IMG/VR virus record: IMGVR_UViG_3300010334_000086
Location: 1 to 49,598 of that record
Origin: a virus
Direction: 5' to 3' (one strand)
DNA length: 49,598 bases
The notes under the pieces are model-generated. The model made no database searches. It was not told where the DNA came from and saw nothing but the letters and a program-made list of their open reading frames with translations. The first letter of the stretch is position 1; every line of letters starts with the position of its first letter. Positions 44,399-49,598 of this stretch are shown piece after piece. A program made the position numbers and the translations under genes.

Positions 44399-45505
44399 TT
44401 AAGGGGTAACTGTAGGAATGTACATTATGTAATAACAAGCAAGAGCAGGTTGAGCATTACTATGTGCAAGTCCACCACCAAAAGAACTATTAACTGTTGT
44501 TGTAGCCACTGTTACTCCTGTAGTAGATGTAGTAGTTTGAACATTATATGGACTCTCATTAGTAATTCCTATAGTACCAGAAGCACCCCATTGTTGTGGA
44601 GTATGTCCTGCAAAGTGATGGTGACCAGGGTCTGTTACAACACTTGTACTAACTGCATTGTGTGTATGTGCAGGAATTTGTGTACCGTCTAATGTAATAG
44701 AATTTGAACCATACGTATTTCCTACAGCATAATTAAAATTATATACAGAAGATGCAGGGTTGACAGCAGCAGATAATGCAGGTCCAGGAACTAATTGTAT
44801 AGCACCTACAGGAACACGTCCTCTTTTATCAGGAGTTCCATTTAAACCATTACATAAATAGATATCTTGAAAACCAAGTAGTGGATTACCAACACCTGTA
44901 GAATTAAAATAAGAAAGACTTCCGTAATATTCCACAACTGTATATGGAACCATTCTTGTATAATATTGTGTACTAGTAGTTGTACCATTAATGTAAGCTT
45001 GAATTAATGCATCAAGATCCGAAAGCTTTACATAATTTGTAGAAACGTTTAAAGCAAGAGCTGTAAGACTAACATCTATTTGACAAAGCTTTGTAATTAT
45101 AGCTTGAACAACTGCATGTGTATCAGAAGAACTAGTTACACCTGTAAGACAACCAACTGAATAATCAGCATTTAAGATAGCAATATCAGCAGCAACTGCA
45201 TTAACTTGTGTTTGAAGACTACAAGCAGACTTAATTAAAGCCTCAAATAAAGAAACAGCAGTGATATCACCACAAGTTGGTAGGAAGCTATTAACTAATG
45301 CACAATAGCTTGCTGGAGGTATAGTGATGACAATACCTGTTCCATCTAATGTAGATGTTAGAAAGGTAATCAATGCTTGTTCAACATATGATAGAGAGTC
45401 ACCAGTTTTAATTCCTAAAACAGGAACATCTAGTCCTGTATATCTTACACATTGATCTGAGACAATCTCAGTACATCCATTATAACAGTTCGAACAATTG
45501 CTCAT
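44399..45505 (-). CDS. Tail collar-domain fibre protein (368 residues)
   Basis: The N-terminus (SNCSNCYNGCTEIVSDQC, then YTGLDVPVLGIKTGDSLSYV) is the Cys-rich adaptor module shared with the other fibres. The middle (about 70-210) is helical and probably forms a coiled-coil shaft. Residues about 222-368 are a phage tail collar-type domain: LCNGLNGTPDKRGRVPVG, ITLDGTQIPAHTH, a His cluster PGHHHFAGH, and SNAQPALACYYIMYIP at the end. The collar pattern is common in short fibres that bind cell-surface receptors, with His residues placed for metal ions. It lies 10 bases after the 89-residue gene and 12 bases before the DUF1566 protein. Assignment is firm for the C-terminus. Confidence 0.88.
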   Translation of the reverse strand: MSNCSNCYNGCTEIVSDQCVRYTGLDVPVLGIKTGDSLSYVEQALITFLTSTLDGTGIVITIPPASYCALVNSFLPTCGDITAVSLFEALIKSACSLQTQVNAVAADIAILNADYSVGCLTGVTSSSDTHAVVQAIITKLCQIDVSLTALALNVSTNYVKLSDLDALIQAYINGTTTSTQYYTRMVPYTVVEYYGSLSYFNSTGVGNPLLGFQDIYLCNGLNGTPDKRGRVPVGAIQLVPGPALSAAVNPASSVYNFNYAVGNTYGSNSITLDGTQIPAHTHNAVSTSVVTDPGHHHFAGHTPQQWGASGTIGITNESPYNVQTTTSTTGVTVATTTVNSSFGGGLAHSNAQPALACYYIMYIPTVTP

Positions 45506-45515
45506 TTATTATAGT

Positions 45516-45785
45516 TTATTTATTAATTAAAAGTTTTACTTTACTTGCTATCATCTTCACTGAATAATGAACAGCATAATCTGGGTTACAATACTTGTAT
45601 GTTAATATTCTTTTGTAGTTTAGTAAATCACCAATTACTACATCAGGAATAGGTCTGTTCAATATAAATACAATATTGTTATATGCATCATTAGCAAGAA
45701 TTGATAATTTGCAATCAATGTCTGCAAGAAGTGCAGGTATACTAGAACATTCTATACAATTCGTAAGCCTTGGTGATAACATCAT
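45516..45785 (-). CDS. Small protein of the fibre group (89 residues)
   Basis: A mixed helix protein with a CIECSS motif near residue 10-15, a helical stretch (LLADIDCKLSILANDAYNN) and a basic C-terminus (VKMIASKVKLLINK). No enzyme motif or membrane segment stands out. The likely start (ATGATG at 45780-45785) lies inside the last 44 bases of the preceding 50-residue Cys-rich gene, so the two are probably translated together. Its place between head-type and collar-fibre genes suggests a structural or assembly role, perhaps a fibre chaperone. Function is not known. Confidence 0.6.
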   Translation of the reverse strand: MMLSPRLTNCIECSSIPALLADIDCKLSILANDAYNNIVFILNRPIPDVVIGDLLNYKRILTYKYCNPDYAVHYSVKMIASKVKLLINK

Positions 45786-45894
45786 CTTTAAATCTTTTTA
45801 TTTGATTAGCAGCATAATTACATGCTGAACACATTCCATTTACTAGTTGACATCCACAGCCAACTTGAACTCCACATGCTGTACAGTTTGCCAT
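45742..45894 (-). CDS. Cys-rich 50-residue protein
   Basis: ATG 45892-45894 to TAG 45742-45744. Of the first 25 residues, six are cysteine (CTACGVQVGCGCQLVNGMCSAC), spaced like a small zinc-binding or disulfide knot. The rest is basic and helical (YAANQIKRFKDD). It fills the gap between the 203- and 89-residue genes, starts one base before the 203-residue gene's stop codon region and overlaps the next gene by 44 bases. Too short for homology judgement by eye, but the spacing, start and Cys pattern support a real gene. Confidence 0.6.
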   Translation of the reverse strand: MANCTACGVQVGCGCQLVNGMCSACNYAANQIKRFKDDVITKAYELYRMF

Positions 45895-45895
45895 A

Positions 45896-46462
45896 TTAAT
45901 ATAAATTATTGTTTACGTAATTATTACCTGTGCAATAACAGTTATTTTTTATAAAGTTATTTAACATATTATTTGCTTGAGTGTATAACTTATTTGATGT
46001 ATCTACAGCACAAGTATTAGCAGCAGCAATAGATCCTTGTATGAAATAATAGATGCTGTTAAGATTAATTTTTTGTTGTTTCCTAATAGCAAGATCACAT
46101 TCCATCATATCCAATTTCATAAATGCATTATCGAACTTTTCTTGAATAACTTCAGTACGCATAATTGTTCTCTCTACATAATTTACATATGCAGGAGTAA
46201 CAGAATATCTTAAATAATATACACCATCTGGTAGAGGTAGCAAAGGTTCACCCACTGCTGTAAGTCCTAAAGATGTAGAATTAAAAATATTAAAGTCATT
46301 AATATTAAAAGGAAGAGAAACCACTTTAAAACCTGGAACAGTTATTTCAATAGTGGGAGATGTTACAGCAGGGACAACTGGATAGGTAGATGCATCAGCA
46401 ATACCTAATGTTAAAGTATTATAAGTAGGTACTACTAATATTTCTAATTTGAGATCTGCCAT
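45896..46462 (-). CDS. Structural protein after the abundant virion protein (188 residues)
   Basis: I place the start at ATG 46460-46462 (MADLKLEILVVPTYNTLTLG), not at the upstream GTG at 46505-46507, because the earlier start would lie within the terminator hairpin. The N-terminal half is beta-type (PTIEITVPGFKVVSLPFN, then GVYYLRYSVTPAYV), the C-terminal half helical (IQEKFDNAFMKLDMMECDLA) with a Cys-containing end (NNCYCTGNN). Start and form suggest a tail or head accessory protein. Neighbours are the candidate capsid gene (after a terminator) and the small Cys-rich gene. No known family was recognised. Confidence 0.65.
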   Translation of the reverse strand: MADLKLEILVVPTYNTLTLGIADASTYPVVPAVTSPTIEITVPGFKVVSLPFNINDFNIFNSTSLGLTAVGEPLLPLPDGVYYLRYSVTPAYVNYVERTIMRTEVIQEKFDNAFMKLDMMECDLAIRKQQKINLNSIYYFIQGSIAAANTCAVDTSNKLYTQANNMLNNFIKNNCYCTGNNYVNNNLY

Positions 46463-46517
46463 ATTTTTTAAAATAATAATGCCAGAGGAATTTGAGTTTC
46501 CTCTCACCCTCTGGCAT
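46463..46517 (-). terminator. Hairpin terminator after the 379-residue gene
   Basis: On the minus strand ATGCCAGAGG (46508-46517) pairs perfectly with CCTCTGGCAT (46479-46488) across a 19-base loop, followed by TATTATTTTAAAAAAT. It lies 29 bases past the stop and only 16 bases before the next ATG, so partial read-through or attenuation is likely. It supports high, separately tuned expression of the gene before it. Confidence 0.8.
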
Positions 46518-46546
46518 AGGTTATATGATATTAATTACCTTTCTTC

Positions 46547-47686
46547 TTATGGAATCAAAGTAGTTGTTGTTGAAGTAGAAGGCCAAACAGTAGTTGTAGT
46601 ACTAGTAGTTGAAGTGATAGGAGCACTATCATTAACTGGAGTACCTAAAGCAACTGACAACAAAGTTTCAATTGCACCACTCAAAGATTGAGGAGCAGCA
46701 ATAATAACCATTGAATCTTCATGAATATAATCTCCCCATTGATAAAGAGATTTATCCCAGTTGTTAAATTTAATGTAAAGAGTGTTGTAAGTGGTACCAT
46801 CGGTAACCCAGCTTTCAAAGTTTTCGTTGTAACCAACCATTCTGTAAAGATGCTTCAAATAACCAGCTTGGTAGCTATAGAAGTTCTTTTCTAATTGTTG
46901 AATTTCAGCAGAAGTACCAGCAACATAAGAAGCACGTTGTGTGATAACAGGGTTAGCGATAATATTGCAATTATCAGCAACAATGAAATCAGCAGTAGTT
47001 GCAGGTCCAGGATAGATGAATGTACGGAAGTACATACGATCATATTCCCAAGGGAATGCAGCAACATCACAAGGTTGACCATACTTAGTTAAAGGTTTAC
47101 CAGAGATAACTAATTTAGCACTAGCATCATTACCAATACGTTGGAATTGATAGAAAGTACTGAAAGAAATGTTGTCTGGGTTGTTACCTGGAGCTTTCAA
47201 ATTTAATTGATAAATCAATCTGTCAATCAAAGCAGGAACATCAACCTCAGCACAAGGATCAGCACCACATGCAAGACAAGGAGCTTTCACAGTTACTGAA
47301 CGAGTGAAACCATTGAAATACAAAGTGTCAATGTAACTAGAATGAGCACGTAAGGTTAAAGTTACATCAGTACCAGGAGTAACGTGAAAGTTAATAACTT
47401 CAGTTACTTGGTTAGAAGCAACAGGAGAACCTGTAACCTTATACCATTCAGTTACGTTAGCAGCAGAAATCTTATCAGATCTTTTGCTTCCTTGTAAGTA
47501 AGTATTTGTTCTACCTTGAGCTAAGTAGAAATAAGGACCAGTTGCTATATTACCAGCATTGGCAACAGCATAGGTGTTAGTGAAAACACCAAATTGACCA
47601 GCGGTCAAATTCTGAGTAGAACCAGAGCTAGGGAGTGTGTTTCCTACTGGAACTACGAAGAGGGTAGTTAATGAAAAATCAGCCAT
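46547..47686 (-). CDS. Abundant virion protein, candidate major capsid protein (379 residues)
   Basis: The codon use differs sharply from neighbours: arginines I checked are CGT, with frequent AAC, TAC and TTC, as in highly expressed genes, and a strong hairpin terminator follows. The protein is beta-rich at the N-terminus (TAGQFGVFTNTYAVANAG, YFYLAQGRTNTY, GSKRSDKI), has a Cys cluster near 136-143 (CLACGADPC), a long helix about 260-290 (EIQQLEKNFYSYQAGYLKHL) and ends in poly-Thr (STTTTVWPSTSTTTTLIP), similar to the muzzle and fibre proteins. It sits after two head-type genes, so major capsid or another major structural protein are both plausible. I do not see a clear HK97-fold motif by eye, so capsid identity is tentative; a tube or decoration protein is the alternative. 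Confidence 0.6.
   Translation of the reverse strand: MADFSLTTLFVVPVGNTLPSSGSTQNLTAGQFGVFTNTYAVANAGNIATGPYFYLAQGRTNTYLQGSKRSDKISAANVTEWYKVTGSPVASNQVTEVINFHVTPGTDVTLTLRAHSSYIDTLYFNGFTRSVTVKAPCLACGADPCAEVDVPALIDRLIYQLNLKAPGNNPDNISFSTFYQFQRIGNDASAKLVISGKPLTKYGQPCDVAAFPWEYDRMYFRTFIYPGPATTADFIVADNCNIIANPVITQRASYVAGTSAEIQQLEKNFYSYQAGYLKHLYRMVGYNENFESWVTDGTTYNTLYIKFNNWDKSLYQWGDYIHEDSMVIIAAPQSLSGAIETLLSVALGTPVNDSAPITSTTSTTTTVWPSTSTTTTLIP
46560..46610. repeat. Thr-codon tract at the 3' end of the 379-residue gene
   Basis: Plus-strand GTAGTTGTTG and GTAGTAC-type triplets encode the Thr/Ser tail of the protein (two short Thr runs ending in LIP). The same kind of tract ends the muzzle protein (ILP). Confidence 0.6.
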
Positions 47687-47705
47687 TTTATTTTAATTTA
47701 ATTGT

Positions 47706-48437
47706 TTACTCGTTTGTTTGTATTCTATATTGTGCAGACTGTACAGCAGGAGCATTCTCTGTATACATTGCAAGATTTTGTACTGTAAGGTCTAGAAGTT
47801 CATCTTCCAGATATAATTCTAATTCACAGTCTTGATCAAATGATGGTTCACCATCTAACATTATATATCCTTCTTTATTTATATATTTAGGATATCTCAT
47901 GTAGCTCAAATATATTTTAGTTGGTGTAAATGTACCATCTGTAAATATACTTATCTCATCTGAAGAAAGAAAGTTAAATGTTTCTTGATATTCAAATGAT
48001 GGTTTATAATGATCATTTGTTAATATGAGAGAAAGATCACCATGCTTTGCTAATTCTCTATTAATCCAAAGTTTCCTATCTTTACATCTTCCTTTATCAG
48101 CCAATACATAACTATCTATATAGAACATGTATTTAGGTACTAAAACATTTGTTGGAGCAAACCATTGATTTAACTCAAGGTTCTTTATCTTTAAATCTAA
48201 AGGTTGGTTATTGTAAGTAACTACAAGACTTTGAAGATCTTCATAACGCTTTTTAAAAGCGTCAAGTCCTAATCCTGAAATTGTACTTTGACCATCAACC
48301 TTTTGTTTTATCAGCTTTATCTGAGCTTCATTTAAAGCTAAAATTTTATCTTCTAAAGGAATTTGCTGATGTTCGTTTGTTGATAGTTTATTTAATTTCT
48401 GATCGATCTTATATAATAAACTATCTACTGGTATCAT
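47706..48437 (-). CDS. Head/neck connector-type structural protein (243 residues)
   Basis: This helical N-terminal protein (KIDQKLNKLSTNEHQQIPLE) turns beta-type in the middle (PKYMFYIDSYVLADKGRC) and ends with IYLSYMRYPKYINKEGYIM, then an acidic stretch and helix (ELELYLEDELLDLTVQNLAM). That ending, a strand followed by an acidic stretch and long helix, resembles connector and adaptor proteins and is seen again in the 238-residue ring candidate. Its start overlaps the previous stop by four bases (ATGA), so they are co-translated. A role between portal and capsid or in the neck is inferred; no enzyme motif is visible. Confidence 0.6.
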   Translation of the reverse strand: MIPVDSLLYKIDQKLNKLSTNEHQQIPLEDKILALNEAQIKLIKQKVDGQSTISGLGLDAFKKRYEDLQSLVVTYNNQPLDLKIKNLELNQWFAPTNVLVPKYMFYIDSYVLADKGRCKDRKLWINRELAKHGDLSLILTNDHYKPSFEYQETFNFLSSDEISIFTDGTFTPTKIYLSYMRYPKYINKEGYIMLDGEPSFDQDCELELYLEDELLDLTVQNLAMYTENAPAVQSAQYRIQTNE

Positions 48438-49402
48438 ATCGAAGCGAGTTTCTTTGTTTTAAGTTTTCCTTCTAATGTGAGCAACTCATCTTGGTTATCA
48501 TCATCAGCAAGGAATTTAATCAATGCATCTTCGTCAACAGCTATTTCATAATCACCCTCATAAATTCTACCATTAGGTTTTACTCTATATACAGAATGAG
48601 TGACAGCTTGTTTAACAAGATCTCTAATATGGAGCAAGTTCTCTTTCATGTCTGCAAATCTATTAAATACTTCTACAGTTGAAAGTCCTTGGAATTTACC
48701 ACCTTTGAATTCTGTTTCTTTCAAAATATTATCCACTAGGTTGTATACAACTTCTTCTTTACTATCATCTGATATTGGAAGTCCAAGAAGTCTTGCAACT
48801 TTCTTTTTCTTCTCTGGAGTCATTGCATCAAATTTGCTAATTGCTTTATTGATCAATTGTTTCTTCTTAAATAGAATTGCATTTTCAATCTCATCGTCTG
48901 CAACATAAAACTGAATGTCAGCAGGATAGTCACCTCTTTCCCAAGCCTGATAGCTAGAAGCAATAGTTGGATGAACTCTCAACCATGCAAATGCTAGTTC
49001 TTGGAAAGGATTACTTAAATCATAATAATTATCACCATCTGTAAGTTTAACAGCTTGTACATGTAGTACATCTTCTGTTGAAGTAGACATTCCGTAATTC
49101 CAGAAAGATGATCTAGGTCCTAGGTTAACATCACCAAGAGCTGTCTCTAACTTTGCTTTTAATTCTGTAACTCTTTCAATTTCCATCTCTCTTTCAAGAG
49201 GGTCAGAAATACGTCTAATATATCCAGCATTAGCATCTAATCCTGTTCTATACTGACCATCAAGTTCTTTGTAAGGATACTTAAATACTCCTGTACCAGG
49301 AATTCTTGTTAAGCCTTTGGTAGCAAGTCCACCTTGCATAGTTTGCAGTTGAGAGTTATTATACTCTTTTTTCAGCGTTGAGATTTTTCCAATCTTGCCC
49401 AT
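48434..49402 (-). CDS. Conserved-looking structural protein (322 residues)
   Basis: The protein starts MGKIGKISTLKKEYNNSQ and contains GVFKYPYKELDGQYRTGLD, RRISDPLEREMEIERVTELK, LGPRSSFWNYG, then a helical middle (FKKKQLINKAISKFDAMTPEKKKKVARLLG) and an acidic C-terminus. It is charged and helical, without signal peptide, membrane segment or catalytic motif. It is the first gene after the 49.5 kb hairpin and overlaps the next gene by four bases (TGA stop, ATGA). Its place at the head end suggests a head-assembly or scaffold-like protein. I do not recognise a named family. Confidence 0.6.
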   Translation of the reverse strand: MGKIGKISTLKKEYNNSQLQTMQGGLATKGLTRIPGTGVFKYPYKELDGQYRTGLDANAGYIRRISDPLEREMEIERVTELKAKLETALGDVNLGPRSSFWNYGMSTSTEDVLHVQAVKLTDGDNYYDLSNPFQELAFAWLRVHPTIASSYQAWERGDYPADIQFYVADDEIENAILFKKKQLINKAISKFDAMTPEKKKKVARLLGLPISDDSKEEVVYNLVDNILKETEFKGGKFQGLSTVEVFNRFADMKENLLHIRDLVKQAVTHSVYRVKPNGRIYEGDYEIAVDEDALIKFLADDDNQDELLTLEGKLKTKKLASI

Positions 49403-49430
49403 ATGTAGTTATTTTATTTGGTTTTATTAG

Positions 49431-49489
49431 CAGGTAAATTCTCATCGAAGAGCCAGCAATTAGGAAACATATCCTAATTCAATTACCTG
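49431..49489 (-). ncRNA. Folded leader between the upstream gene's hairpin and the 322-residue gene
   Basis: CAGGTAA (49431-49437) pairs with TTACCTG (49483-49489), and inside it AATTAGGA (49458-49465) pairs with TCCTAATT (49472-49479) around a six-base loop. On the minus strand this gives a two-part fold in the leader of the 322-residue gene. It does not match a tRNA or a hammerhead ribozyme. It could be a processing site, stabiliser or regulatory element. Confidence 0.35.
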
Positions 49490-49495
49490 TAGTTT

Positions 49496-49538
49496 AAGGA
49501 GGGCTCCCTAAAGGTGGGAGTTAAAGGGAGCCCTTCTT
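49496..49538 (-). terminator. Strong hairpin after the upstream gene
   Basis: A stem of about 14 pairs with one G-T pair joins 49496-49509 and 49525-49538 (core GGGCTCCCT and AGGGAGCCC) across a 15-base loop. It lies 11 bases after the upstream stop. The U-tract is weak (TCCTTAAAC on the minus strand), so it may end transcription inefficiently or mark an RNA processing point. Confidence 0.65.
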
Positions 49539-49549
49539 GGTAGGATTTA

Positions 49550-49598
49550 TTAGAACTGAGGTATTTCCTCAATCAAAACTGTACGAGATAAATCTTCA
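49550..49598 (-). CDS. C-terminal end of an upstream gene (probably portal or capsid)
   Basis: Reading the minus strand from the right edge, the frame EDLSRTVLIEEIPQF ends in TAA (49550-49552). Only 15 residues are visible, so the product cannot be named. The following hairpin shows the gene ends a transcript segment. By gene order in crAss-like phages it could be the portal or the major capsid protein. Confidence 0.45.
   Translation of the reverse strand, partial: EDLSRTVLIEEIPQF

Noticed and set aside
46463-46507. Upstream GTG start for the 188-residue gene, adding 15 residues
   Set aside because: The extension lies within the terminator hairpin; MADLKL at 46462 is a better start, and the extension is not protein-like.
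49431-49489. tRNA-like fold with 7-pair outer stem
   Set aside because: Only 59 bases, no D arm, no proper T arm and a six-base inner loop, so it is not a tRNA; no hammerhead core (CTGATGA, GAAA) either.
1-49598. Alternative genetic code, as in some crAss-like phages
   Set aside because: TAA, TAG (45742-45744) and TGA (48434-48436) all act as stops, and large genes read through without internal TAG or TGA.

Overview
The window looks like the late structural and cargo half of a tailed phage related to crAss-like phages (order Crassvirales), with a Bacteroidetes-type host. Three things point there. First, a 4604-residue protein carries two RNA-polymerase double-psi-beta-barrel signatures in order, including the DFDID metal-binding motif known from the virion RNA polymerase of Cellulophaga phage phi14:2. 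Second, an IHF/HU-like protein sits beside candidate tail-ring and P22-gp10-like tail proteins, a crAss-like arrangement. Third, the AT-rich intergenic gaps carry promoters of the Bacteroidetes form (TTG or TTTG, 19-21 bases, TAnnTTTG) and starts mostly lack Shine-Dalgarno sequences. The standard code fits: TAA, TAG and TGA all end genes. No integrase, tRNA, rRNA or CRISPR array was seen.

Every gene I accept is on the minus strand, so transcription runs from high to low coordinates. From right to left: the last codons of an upstream gene (49550-49598, probably portal or capsid), a hairpin and a structured leader; two head/neck-type proteins; a strongly codon-biased 379-residue protein that is my best candidate for the major capsid or other most abundant virion protein, followed by a terminator; small proteins, then a fibre group (203, 50, 89, 368, 304 and 203 residues) with tail-collar and DUF1566-type receptor-binding ends, closed by a terminator. 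A promoter near 42.7 kb then opens a tail-connector group: metallophosphoesterase, ring-like protein, IHF-like protein, P22-gp4-like protein and a 1567-residue tail stabilisation (muzzle) protein.

Next come the cargo genes, about 28 kb: 288, 1023, 1175, 890, 4604 and 1630 residues. They appear to encode proteins carried in the virion: a zinc-ribbon protein with an HELGH metallopeptidase, repeat-rich internal proteins, the giant RNA polymerase and a protein with a complete PD-(D/E)XK nuclease core. A second promoter near 27.0 kb drives the 890/4604/1630 group. A third near 5.5 kb drives a 93-residue protein and a tail fibre of more than 1735 residues that runs off the left edge.

How they work together (inference): connector and fibre genes build a short podovirus-type tail, while the giant proteins are packaged, possibly cut by the zincin-like domains, and injected with the DNA so that the carried RNA polymerase can transcribe early genes. 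No gap longer than 300 bases lacks a gene; the largest, 49403-49549, holds the hairpin and leader described below.
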